The notes under the pieces were generated by a model that was not told where the DNA came from, made no database searches, and saw nothing but the letters and a program-made list of their open reading frames with translations. Positions 1 to 13,026 of a DNA stretch of 64,000 bases are shown here, piece after piece. Each line of letters opens with the position of its first letter. The stretch's first letter is position 1. The stretch covers positions 124,001 through 188,000 of the forward strand of contig NC_060207.1 of NCBI RefSeq assembly GCF_021130785.1, in the 5' to 3' direction. The stretch is from Homalodisca vitripennis (taxonomy: Eukaryota; Arthropoda; Insecta; Hemiptera; Cicadellidae). A program made the translations under genes and the position numbers.

Positions 1-3000
1 ATAATCCAGGACTACAAAGTAGTTTAATGTTGGCCAACACAGGAACTGTCAGGAGAGGCCACCTTCCTGACGGTTCCGCGGCCACCGTGAAGCCTGCTAC
101 ACGCCAAGTTGTGTGAGGTACTCCTACCCGGTATAATCCAGGACTACAAAGTAGTTTATTGTTGGCCAACACAGGAACTGTCAGGAGAGGCCACCTTCCT
201 GACGGTTCCGCGGCCACCGTGAAGCCTACTACACGCCAAGTTGTGTGAGGTACTCCTACCCGGTATAATCCAGGACTACAAAGTAGTTTATTGTTGGCCA
301 ACACAGGAACTGTCAGGAGAGGCCACCTTCCTGACGGTTCCGCGGCCACCGTGAAGCCTGCTACACGCCAAGTTGTGTGAGGTACTCTTACCCGGTATAA
401 TCCAGGACTACAAAGTAGTATAATGTTGGCCAACACAGGAACTGTCAGGAGAGGCCACCTTCCTGACGGTTCCGCGGCCACCGTGAAGCCTGCTACACGC
501 CAAGTTGTGTGAGGTACTCCTACCCGGTATAATCCAGGACTACAAAGTAGTATAATGTTGGCCAACACAGGAACTGTCAGGAGAGGCCATCTTCCTGACG
601 GTTCCGCGGCCACCGTGAAGCCTGCTACACGCCAAGTTGTGTGAGGTACTCCTACCCGGTATAATCCAGGACTACAAAGTAGTTTATTGTTGGCCAACAC
701 AGGAACTGTCAGGAGAGGCCACCTTCCTGACGGCTCCGCGGCCACCGTGAAGCCTACTACACGCCAAGTTGTGTGAGGTACTCCTACCCTGGTATAATCC
801 AGGACTACAAAGTAGTTTATTGTTGGCCAACACAGGAACTGTCAGGAGAGGCCACCTTCCTGACGGCTCCGCGGCCACAGTGAAGCCTACTACACGCCAA
901 GTTGTGTGAGGTACTCCTTACCTGGTATAATCCAGGAATACAAAGTAGTTTATTGTTGGCCAACTCAGGAACTGTCAGGAGAGGCCACCTTCCTGACGGC
1001 TCCGCGGCCACCGTGAAGCCTACTACACGCCAAGTTGTGTGAGGTACTCCTACCCGGTATAATCCAGGACTACAAAGTAGTTTATTGTTGGCCAACACAG
1101 GAACTGTCAGGAGAGGCCACCTTCCTGACGGCTCCGCGGCCACCGTGAAGCCTGCTACACGCCAAGTTGTGTGAGGTACTCCTACCCGGTATAATCCAGG
1201 ACTACAAAGTAGTTTGTTGTTGGCCAACTCAGGAACTGTCTGGAGAGGCCACCTTCCTGACGGTTCCGCTGCCACCGTGAAGCCTGCTACACGCCAAGTT
1301 GTGTGAGGTACTCCTACCCGGTATAATCCAGGACTACAAAGTAGTTTATTGTTGGCCAACACAGGAACTGTCAGGAGAGGCCACCTTCCTGACGGCTCCG
1401 CGGCCACCGTGAAGCCTGCTACACGCCAAGTTGTGTGAGGTACTCCTACCCGGTATAATCCAGGACTACAAAGTAGTGTATTGTTGGCCAACTCAGGAAC
1501 TGTCAGGAGAGGCCACCTTCCTGACGGTTCCGCTGCCACCGTGAAGCCTGCTACACGCCAAGTTGTGTGAGGTACTCCTACCCGGTATAATCCAGGACTA
1601 CAAAGTAGTTTATTGTTGGCCAACACAGGAACTGTCAGGAAAGGCCACCTTCCTGACGGTTCCGCGGCCACCGTGAAGCCTGCTACACGCCAAGTTGTGT
1701 GAGGTACTCCTACCCGGTATAATCCAGGACTACAAAGTAGTTTATTGTTGGCCAACACAGGAACTGTCAGGAGAGGCCACCTTCCTGACGGCTCCGCGGC
1801 CACCGTGAAGCCTGCTACACGCCAAGTTGTGTGAGGTACTCCTACCCGGTATAATCCAGGACTACAAAGTAGTTTATTGTTGGCCAACACAGGAACTGTC
1901 AGGAGAGGCCACCTTCCTGACGGTTCCGCGGCCACCGTGAAGCCTGCTACACGCCAAGTTGTGTGAGGTACTCCTACCCGGTATAATCCAGGACTACAAA
2001 GTAGTTTATTGTTGGCCAACACAGGAACTGTCAGGAGAGGCCACCTTCCTGACGGCTCCGCGGCCACCGTGAAGCCTACTACACGCCAAGTTGTGTGAGG
2101 TACTCCTACCTGGTATAATCCAGGACTACAAAGTAGTTTATTGTTGGCCAACACAGGAACTGTCAGGAGAGGCCACCTTCCTGACGGCTCCGCGGCCACC
2201 GTGAAGCCTGCTACACGCCAAGTTGTGTGAGGTACTTCTACCCGGTATAATCCAGGACTACAAAGTAGTTTATTGTTGGCCAACTCAGGAACTGTCAGGA
2301 GAGGCCACCTTCTGACGGCTCCGGCGGCCACCGTGAAGCCTGCTACACGCATAAGTTGTGTGAGGTACTCCAACCCCGGTTCAATCCAGAACTACAAAGT
2401 AGTTTATTGTTGGCCAACATCAGGAACTGTCAGGAGGAGGCACCTTCTGACGGTTCCGCATCCACACGTGAAGCGTGCTACACGCCAAGTTGTGTGATGT
2501 ACTCCCTACCCGGTATAATCCAGGACAACAAAGTAGTATACTGTTGCCAACTCCGGAAACTGTCATGAAGGCCACCTTCCCGACCGGTATCCGCCGCCAC
2601 CGTGAAAGCCTGCTACACGCTAAGTTGTGTGAGGTACTCCTAACCGGTATAATCCAGGACAACAAAGTAGTTTATTGTTGGCCAACTCAGGAACTGTCAG
2701 GAGAGGCCACCCTTCCTACGGTTCCGCTGCCACCGAGAAGGCCTGCTACCCCAAGTGTGTAGGTACTCCTACCCGGTATAATCCAGGACTACAAAGTAGT
2801 AATATTTGGCCAAACTCAGGAACTGTCATGAAAGGCCACCTTCCCGACGTGTTCACGCGCCACCGTGAAGCCTGCTACACGCCAAGTTGTGTGAGGTACT
2901 CCCTACCCGGTAATAATCCAGGACTACAAAGTAAGTATAATGTTGGTCAACTCAGAACTGTCAGTAGAACCACCTTCCTGACGGCTCCGCGGCCACAATT

Positions 3001-6000
3001 GAAGCCTGGCTACACCTCGCACCAAGTTGTGTGAGGTACTCTAACCCGTATAACCAGACTACAAAGTAGTTTATTGTTGGCCAACACAGAAAGCTTGTCC
3101 AGGAGAGGGAGCCACCTTCCTGACGGCTTCCGCGGCCACCGTGGAAGCCTGCTACAACGCCAAGTTGTGTGAGGTAACTCCTACCCGGTATACGATCCAG
3201 GACTACAAAGTATTTTATGTGTTGGCCAACTCAGGAACTGTCAGGAGAGGCCACCATCCTGACGGTTCCGCTGACAGACCGTGAAGCCTGCTACACGCCA
3301 AGTTGTGTGAGGTACTCCTAACCGGTATAATCCAGACTACAAAGTAGTTTAGTGTTCGGCCAACTCAGGAACTGTCATGATAGGCCACCTTCCTGAAGGT
3401 TCCGCTGCCCACCGTGAAGCCTACTACACGCCAAGTTGTGTGAGGTACTCCTACCCGGTATAAACCAGGACTACAAAGTATTTTATTGTTGGCCAACTCA
3501 GAGGAACTGTCAGGAGAGGCCACGCTTCCCTGACGGTTCCGCTGCCACCGGAAAGCCTGCTACACGCCAAGTTGTGTGAGGTAATCCTACTTCGTATAAT
3601 CCAGGACTACAAAGTAGTTTTATTGTTGGCCAACACAGGAACTGTCAGAGAGGCCACCATCCTACGCTCCGCGCCACCGTGAGCCACTACAAAACGCCAA
3701 GTTGTGTGAGGTAACTCCCTACCGCGGTATAATCCCAGGACTACAAAGTAGTTTTAATTTGTTGGCCAACACAGGAACTTCAGGAGAGGCCACCTCCTGA
3801 GGCTCATCACGTCGCCACCGTGAATGCCTGCTACAACCGCCAAGTTTTGTTGAGGACACTCCACCCGGTATAATCCAGACAACAAAGTAGATTATTGTTG
3901 GCCAACTCAGGAACAGTCAGGAGAGGCCACCATCCTGACGGTTCCGCTGCCACCGTAAGCATGCTACACGCAAGTTGTGAGAGGTACTCCTACCCGTATA
4001 ATCCAGACTACAAAAGTAGTTTATTGTTAGCCAACTCAGGAACTGTCAGAGAGGCCACCTTCCTGACGGTTCCGCTGCCAGACCGTGAAGCCTACTACAC
4101 GCCAAGTTGTGTGAGGTACTCCTAACCCGGTATAATCAGACTACAAAGTAGTTTATTGTTGGCCAACTACAGGAACTGTCAGGAGAGGCCACCTTCCTGA
4201 CGGCTCCGCGTGTCCACCGTGAAGCCTGCTACACGCCAAGTTGTGTGAGGTACTCTTACCTGTTATAATCCAGGACTACAAAGTAGTTTATTGTTGGCAA
4301 ACTCAAGGACGTGTCCAAGGAGAGGCCACCTTCCTGACGGCTCTGCGGCCACCTTGAAGGCCACCTGCTACCAACCCAAGTTGTGTGAGGTACTCCTACC
4401 CGGTATAATCAGAACTAACAAAGTAGCTTTATTGTTGGGCCACCTCAAGGAAACTGTCCGGAGAGGCCACCTCCTGACGGCTCCGCGGCCACAGTGAAGC
4501 CTACAACACGCCAAGTTGTGTGAGGTACTCTTACCTGGTATAATCCAGGACTACAAAGTAGTTATTGTGGCCGCAACTCAGGAACTGTCAGGAGCGGCAC
4601 CTTCCTGAACGGTTTTCCCGCTAGGCCACCTGTGAAGCCTGCTACACGCCAAGTTGTGTGAGGTACTTCTACCCGGTAATAATCCAGGACTACAAAGTAG
4701 TATAAGTTTGGCCAACTCAGAACTGTCAATGAAAGGCACCTCCCTGACGGTTCCGCGGCCACCGTGAAGCCTGCTACACGCCAAGTTGGTGAGGTACTCC
4801 TACCCAGGTAATAATCCACAGGACACAAAGTAGTATAATGTTGGTTCAACTCAGGAACTGTCAGGAAGGACCACCTTCCTGACGGCTCCACAGCGGCCAC
4901 AAAATGCAGCCTGCTACACGTCCAAGTTTGTGTGAGTGTACTTCTACCCGGGTACAATCCATGACTACAAAGTAGTATAATCTTGCCAACCAGTGGAACT
5001 GTCAGGAAAGGCTCACCTTCCTGAAGGTTCCGCGGCCACCGTGAAGCACTGCTACACGCCAAGTTGTGTGAGGTAACTCCTATAGACCCGTATAATCCAG
5101 GACTACAAAGTAGTTTATTTGTTCCAACTCAGAACTGTCATGGAGAGAACCACCTTCCTGACGGCTCCGCGGCCACTCGTGAAAGCCAGCTACTATACAC
5201 GCCAAGTTGTGTGAGGTACTTCTACCCCGGTATATAATCCAGGACTAACAAAGTAGTATAATGTGGCCACTCAGGAACTGGGTCAGAAAAGGCCACCTCC
5301 CTGACGGTTCCGCGCTACCGAGAAGCCTGCTACACCCAAGTTGTGTGAGGTACTCCTACCCGGTATAAAAATCCAGGACTACAAATAGTTTATTTTTGGG
5401 GGGGGTTTTTTTTTTTTTTTGGCCACTCAGGAATCTGGATCCAGGAGAGACGACCTTCCAGACTGGCTCCGCGTCCACCGTGAAGCCTGCTACACGCCAA
5501 GTTTGTGTGAGGGTACTTCTACCCGGATAATTCCAGGACTACAAAGTAATTATAATGTTGGCCAACTCAGAAACTGTCAAAAAGGCCACCTTCCCTGACC
5601 GGTTCCGCTGGGCCAAACCGTGAAGCCTGCTCACACCCAATTTGTGTGAGGTACTCCTACCCGGTATAATCCAGGACTATCAGAAGTAGTTTATTGTTGG
5701 CCCAACTCATGAACGTCTAGAGAGACGAACCTCCTGACGGCTCCGCGGCCACCGTGAAGCCTGCTACACGCCAAGTTGTGTGAGGTAACTTCTAACCCGG
5801 TATAATCCAGTGACTACAAAGTAGTATAAGAGGCCCAACTCAGGACTGTCAGGAAAGGCCACCTTCCCTGACGTTCCGGCGGCCACAGTGAAGCCTGCAA
5901 CATACGCCAAGTTGTTGTGGTACCTCCTAAACCCGGTATAATCCCAGACTACAAAGTAGTTTATTGTTGCCAACACAGGAACTGTCAGAAAGGCCACCTT

Positions 6001-8311
6001 CCTGACGCTCCGCGGCCATCCGTAAGCCATACTACACGCCAAGTTGTGTGAAGGTACTCCTTACCTGTTATAATTCAGGACTACAAAGTAGTTTATTGTT
6101 GGGCAACACAGGAACTTGTCAGGAGAGGCCACCTCCTGGACGGCTCCGCGCCCACCGTGAAGCCTACTACAGCGCCAAGTTGTGTGAGGTAACTCTTACC
6201 TGGTATACATTCGGAAGCACTACAAAGTAGTTTAATGTGGCCAACACAGGAACTGTCGGAGAGGCCACCTTCCTGACGGCTCCGCGGCCGACCGTGAAGC
6301 CTACTACATCGCCAAGTTGTGTGAGGTACTCTTACCCTGGTATAATCCGGACTACAAGTAGTATATGTTGGCCAAACTCAGGAACTGTCATTAAAGGCCA
6401 CCTTCCTGACGGTTCCGTGGACACCGTGAGAGCCTGTACACGCCAAGTTGTGTGAGGTACTCCTACCCGGTAATAATCCAGGACCAACAAAGTATATAAT
6501 GTTGCGCCATACTCAGGAACTGTCAGAGAGACCACCTTCCTGACCAGCTCCGCGGGCCACAGTGAAGCCCTGCTACATGCCAAGTTGTGTGATGTACTTC
6601 TCTACCCGGTATAATCCAGGACACAAAGTAGTATAATGTGGCCAACTCAGGAACTGTCAGGAAAGGCCACCTTCCAGACGGTTCAGCGGCCACCGTGAAG
6701 CCTGCTACACGCCAAGTTGTGTGAGGTACTCCCTACCCGTTAATCCCAGGACTACAAAGTAGTTTATTGTTGGCCAACACAGGAACTGTCAGGAGAGACC
6801 ACCTTCCTGACGGCTCCACGGCCACCGTGAAGCCTGCTACAACGCCAATTGATGTGAGGTACTTCTTCTACCCCGTTATAATCCAGGACTACAAAGTAGT
6901 ATAATGTGGCCAACTTCAGGAAATGTCAGAAAGGCCACCTCCCAACGGTTTTCCGCGGCCACCGTGAAGCCGTGCTACACGCCAAGTTGTGTGAGGTACT
7001 CCCTACCCGTATAATCCAGGACTACAAATAGTTTATTGTTGGCCAACCAGGTAAGCTGTCAGGAAAGGCCACCTTCCTACGGCTCCGCGCCACCGTGAGC
7101 CCTACTACCGCCAAGGTTGTGTGAGGTACCTTAACCGGGTATAATTCAGCACTACAAAGTAGTTTAATGTTGGCCAACACAGGAACTGTCCAGGTGAGGC
7201 CCTTCCTGACGGCCTCCAGCGCCACCGTGAAGCCAACTACACCGCCAAGCTTGTGTGAGGTACCACCGCCCTCATTTTACCATGGTATATTCAGGACTAC
7301 AAAAGTAGTTTAAAATAATGTTTGGCCAACACGAGAATGTTCAGGAGAGAGGCCACCTTCCTGACCGGCTCCGCGGCCACCGGTGTTCCTACACACGCCC
7401 AAGTTGTGTGAGGTCTCTTACCTGGTATAATCCAGGACTACAAGTAGTTTATTGTTGGCCAACTCAGGAACTGTCTAAGGAGAGACCACCTTCCTGACGG
7501 CTCCACGGCCACCGTGAAGCCTGCACACGCCAAGTTGTGTGAGGTACTTCTTCTACCCGTATAATCCAGGACTACCAAAGTAGTATAATGTTGGCCAACT
7601 CAGGAACTGTCAGGAATGGCCACCTCCCTGACGGTTCCGCGCGCCACCGTTGAAGCCTACTACACAGCAAGTTGTGTGAGGTACTCTAACCTGGTATAAT
7701 TCAGGACTACAAAGTAGTTATTGGTGGCCAACACAGAAACTGTCAGGAGAGGCCACCTTCCTGACGGCTCCGCGGCCACCGGGAAGCCTACTACACGCCA
7801 AGTTGTGTGAGGTACTCTTACCTGGTATAATTCAGGACTACAAAGTAGTTTAATGTTGGCCAACACAGGAACTGTCAGGAGAGGCCACCTTCCTGACGGC
7901 TCCGCGGCCACCGTGAAGCCTACTACACGCCAAGTTGTGTGAGGTACTCTTACCTGGTATAATTCAGGACTACAAAGTAGTTTAATGTTGGCCAACACAG
8001 GAACTGTCAGGAGAGGCCACCTTCCTGACGGCTCCGCGGCCACCGTGAAGCCTACTACACGCCAAGTTGTGTGAGGTACTCTTACCTGGTATAATTCAGG
8101 ACTACAAAGTAGTTTAATGTTGGCCAACACAGGAACTGTCAGGAGAGGCCACCTTCCTGACGGCTCCGCGGCCACCGTGAAGCCTACTACACGCCAAGTT
8201 GTGTGAGGTACTCTTACCCGGTATAATTCAGGACTACAAAGTAGTTTATTGTTGGCCAACACAGGAACTGTCAGGAGAGGCCACCTTCCTGACGGCTCCG
8301 CGGCCACCGTG
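1..8311. repeat. 132-bp satellite array (about 63 copies)
   Basis: Tandem repeat with period 132 bp: the word ATAATCCAGG starts at 1, 133, 265 and 397 and continues to about 8311, where unique sequence begins. Each monomer contains TTGGCCAA, a CCGCGG site and an imperfect 13-bp dyad (42-54 against 65-77 in the first copy). Because 132 is a multiple of 3, one minus-strand frame stays open across many units (817-2373 and 7660-8358 read as a 44-residue repeat). I treat that as a by-product of the period, not as a protein. Confidence 0.97.
2290..7650. other. Indel-rich middle part of the satellite
   Basis: Monomers before about 2290 and after about 7650 are nearly identical. Between them almost every monomer carries several single-base insertions or deletions, while substitutions are few. 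At about 5399-5420 there is a G run followed by a T run that fits no monomer. This error profile looks more like unpolished long-read sequence than biological divergence. Homogenisation of the array edges cannot be excluded. Confidence 0.7.
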
Positions 8312-11300
8312 AAGTCTGTTGCAGGAGACTGCATCGGATAATCGTCCCGCTGCACCAATTAAGCTACTTAATGAAAGAACCACATGAGGCGGGAAACATT
8401 AGCATCGACAATTGTATATTGCGCGCCAATAAAAAAGCGGAAGATGGACGGACACCTAGCGGATGTGCGCGAAACTCACCTATTAGTCCCACACCTCGTC
8501 CAATTAAGCGAGTGTATGGCTGTAATATTAATTTGTTACGTCTTGTTGGACCGACATATAATTGTAGGTTTGTAATCACAGTTTGGCGCTACTACAAACA
8601 GTACAGTGATACTGTAAACATCTGGCGATCAGGTTAATTAATAGCGGTGTCACGCCACGGCTGGCCTCATTTTTATTTCAACATATGTGTTTTCAAAATA
8701 CTCATTTGTTTCAAATAATGATTTATTTTCTATAGTTCGGGTTTTTTCATTAGATATAACTGTAAATGTAATTTTTTTTTTATTTTAGATATAGGTTAGT
8801 ATCAGTCCACATTCTTTATTTAGATATGTCCAAATAAAGGTTGTACTTAACGCAGATGTGCAGAAAAGTATTTTTATGTACATTATCCCAATTTCACAAA
8901 CTTTGACTAGTATTGAGCTATATATAAAAGTTGTATATATAAACTAGTATTTATTACGACATTTGATAATTACTCTTAATATTTCTTTCATTCACGCGTA
9001 GTCTACTTTAATAAAATATCTCAACAAATTACTACAATGAAAAACATCAAAATTATTAATTCCATTGCACTGGATAATTAAACGTAATAATACCTTTATC
9101 ATTGATTTAATTTATACTTGCAAATATCACTTAATAACAGAATATTACACTTTATATTGAATGAAATTCATACTGTCATTCTAAATCAAATTCTCAGTGA
9201 ACATGACAAAACATAGTTTTCTAGATTGCTTCAGCAGGTGTAAAACACATTATCATTTTTTATATTAAATTCATGGAAATAATGTCATAAATTTCAAAAT
9301 CTAGAAACTATTTTCATCGTTGCTTTATTAGATTTCCCTTATTTTATCCTTAAATTTTGTCATGTTGCATGAGTAGAATTATAGTATGGCAGTTTCGGCC
9401 GATTTATCGATCTTCAGATAAAAGCGTCAACAGCTATTTAGTGTCATTAATCTTGCATTGTCAAACATAAATATTATCATTTTTTCATAACTCAAAAATA
9501 TTTCAGGAGACCTTCCTAACATTTCTCTTGTTACAAACATTCCTGGGAATTCAACGAATATAGAATAAGAGAATTCGACAACGAATCAGTCCAGCCGTTC
9601 TCGAGATTAGCGCTTAGCAACACATGTTGAGGTCAATTTCTATTTATAAAATATATGGAGATTGCAGGCTAATACAATCCAGATTGTAATTAATATATCA
9701 ATTTATATTGAAATATAATTTATAAATCTTAGATCTTTTCATGAAGGTGAGTGATCTCATCAAGAATTGCCCATAAATACCGATCGAAATATTTCGTAAA
9801 TTCTATAAACTCTCACTACAAACAACAATTATTTATATATTTTGGACTAATATTTATTACAGAATTCTTTTTAGTTATTTGACTTCTCTATTTTGCAAAC
9901 AAACGTGACAACACTCGAAAACGTTGAGATCTCACACTTTGAGGTAACTATTTAGAGATGGTTTCCATTATTAAAATATTTAAGGAATTCTTCATTAGAA
10001 ATATGAAAGAATATAAGTACTTGTATATTCAAAAGTTAGCAACTGGTCTTATGCCAACTTTATTTTTAAAGTGGTGTACTTTTCAATGCAGCAAATATCT
10101 TATTAAAAAGATATACATTAGCTGTTTGAAGATCAGTATGAAACAAAATGAAAACGTCCATTAGCTTAAATAGTGAGTTGTGACTATCGAATCAGTAAAA
10201 GAAGCTGCTGCAGAGAGTGAATCATACTTGGTTATCGCAGTGTCCTGGATAAATGGGAACAGTTCGGTTTGGGACAATCCAACTCCCCAACTTCATAAGT
10301 AAACGGTTACATATAAATTTGTATAGATTTAATAGCATTCTAAAAGAATACTTAGATTGATTTCGATGAGGTTTGTCAATCCTTATCACAGTACGAGACA
10401 TATCATTACAATCCTGTGTAATTACAAATGAACTGTTGTTTAATGCATTGAGACTTGAGATATATTGTTTAAACTACACATGAGTCTAGAAAATTCTTTT
10501 GATAACATCAGTATTAATAATTATTAACTGAGTGCTCTTTATACTATGATATATCTCAAACTATAGTTGTAACTAATTTATAATATATATATAACTAATA
10601 TATATTTGTCTTATAATGTATAATCTGCTGCTTTACATAAAATTTTAAAACTTAGTCAGCTGGTATTGTTCGTAAATTAAAAATCCAATTAATTAACAAA
10701 TAAATTTGTTTCCACCTCCATTAAACCAGTCGAATGTTGGTTTTTTAGGAACTTTTCGTAGTAATAAATTCCGGATAGCAACATTATTAGCTGATCATTT
10801 ACAAATTAGCCCCAACACTGAAGATTCTGAAAAAATTTTCTTGTCTCCTTATCTGTCTGTCTGTTTATCTGTCTTCCGGTGGCATTGAATTTTAAACTGT
10901 TAAAGAAGAACTGACAGTGCATTTACTGTAGAATAAACACACCAGTTGACCCTGGTTTACAGTTCACGATAAAAGGTATTATTATCCATCTATAGTGAAT
11001 GTGGTTGAGATCTGTTTCAATAATGTCAGAATATCAGAGCTGGGAAATTCACTGTTTTATATTTACTATTACGGAGAATACGGTTATCATATTAAAGGTT
11101 TATATTGGATAACGAGCTTAATACGTTATCCTACATTTTGGAGAATTTCACTCACAGCCTTCTTTGAGAGCATGATAGTGTCATGCAGAGTAACGAAGAT
11201 TGTCGTGACCTACGTAACGTTAGATGTATCGCTTTAAGCTTTCAGTTCAGATATACATTTTGAAAGTTATCAAATAAGTGTGCATATAATAACTTAATCA

Positions 11301-12965
11301 ATAAGTGTGATAAATAAGTAAAAAGGTAAAATAAGTGTCATGAATACGAAAATTAGATTGGAAGTCAATAAATTACTTGAAAACTAAACAGTTTCAATAT
11401 TTAATATTGATATATAACACAAGGTAAGTAGTACTATTATGAAAAATACAGAGTTTTGTGAACAAATCTTTTACTGTAGGTAGGTAATATTAAAAAACTA
11501 GAGGTTTTATTAGTTTCTAAAAGTATAATTTTATATTAATAAGTTAAACATCAAATTACAACCATCCGTTCAAGTATAAGGGACGTTCGTTTATCCTCGG
11601 TTTTTTTAAAGCCTGGGTTTATTGAATATATGCTATTTAGTTTCCAAATCTCTAATAGACAGGTATTACATAGCCTTAAACACAGTAACGAATAGGCAGA
11701 GCTATCTCACACAGATTTACCAAATGAAGTTACTGACCTACGTCTACATCGCAACTATTACAGGCTTATTTTCATAAAATTTTATATCTCCAAGCAAGGT
11801 TTGTATATATATACTTAGGGCACAGATTTCCAGTGAACATTTACCATCGTTAATTTTAGTAAACACAGGGATACTAATGATCCAAATGTATCGTGCTGTT
11901 CTTTGCTAACATCCATCGTCAACAATGAAAAATAATGAAGGAAACTAATGTACTTGTAAGAGATTTCAGATAATGATATTACCTCTCAAGGTATTAGTAT
12001 AGTTAGGAAATTTAGATTTTTGGGCGTTTATCAACAGGATATGGGTTTTTAAGATTTTGTTGGTAATATATAAGACCGGAGGTCCAATATTTCTGATTAA
12101 CCAGTCGGGAATACATAAGAGTTATTACGGTATTGTATAAATGCATCGTTAATACGGACATACCAACGAATGATAAAGAAGATCGTCTTATTTCTCGAGG
12201 AACTGGAAAAAGTTTATTTCTGCCTGTCTGCCTACCGCATGATATCTAGAAAACGAACTGACTCACGCATTTAACATTTCTCATGACTCTTATTTCTATA
12301 TATGAAACATAGACCGATGATGATACATGACTCTCCAAGGCAAATTAACTATAACACTCGAAATGTCTTAGACCGGAGCTAGATTACAATTGCTGGTAGT
12401 AAACGCTTTTTGACCCAATGAGATCTTGAAAACCAACATATGCATACATTTTACAGTTCAAGTATATTTGACCAAAAGTGAATTTAATCAGCCGGAACTG
12501 GCTCTTTTTGACCGCAGTACTTTTAAGTCGTACGCAAGTTATACATTTTCTTCATCGGAACAAAGAGGCAAGCTATAGCTATGTCACTTGAAAGTCTTAG
12601 ATTAAATTTAAATTTTTAAAGCAAAAGGAGACGCTTTATGATTGTAGTTTATTTTCGTTACAAATTCTTAGTACAATAAATATTAATGCAGCGCTTGATT
12701 AGTAGTACAATGCAGGATTTAAAAATAATGTAACTATCTAGCTTCTGACAAAGTTTTAAAGACTTTTATTAAATCAACATAGATGTTTTGGTAATAAGTA
12801 GGCTTTTCGGACATTTATAGACTCATATGTGTATAAGTTCTTGGCAGCAAAAAAAACTCAACTATGGCACCAGAATTATCTCAGGCCGGATGTATATTAC
12901 AAAGGCCGAAAGTAGACGATTTATTGTCGAAGTAGTCTTCTCAGACCTGTGTATGTATACATGAG
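8312..12965. other. Gene-free AT-rich DNA
   Basis: Unique-looking AT-rich sequence. Open frames are short and lack recognisable domains. A degenerate dispersed repeat with a CTGTCTG word, a GATATCTAGAAAACGAACTGAC word and related text lies around 12180-12600, with a weaker relative near 10850-10880. No RNA gene seen. Confidence 0.6.
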
Positions 12966-12977
12966 GTGTGTATGTGT

Positions 12978-13016
<39 letters not shown>

Positions 13017-13026
13017 GTGTGTGTAT
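12966..13026. repeat. (TG)n microsatellite
   Basis: Nearly pure TG/GTGTAT repeat. The short histidine/threonine-rich minus-strand frame across it is a repeat artefact. Confidence 0.95.

Noticed and set aside
817..2373. 518-residue minus-strand open frame with 44-residue repeats (also 7660-8358)
   Set aside because: It follows from a 132-bp satellite whose period is a multiple of three; the frame has no domain and breaks wherever indels occur.
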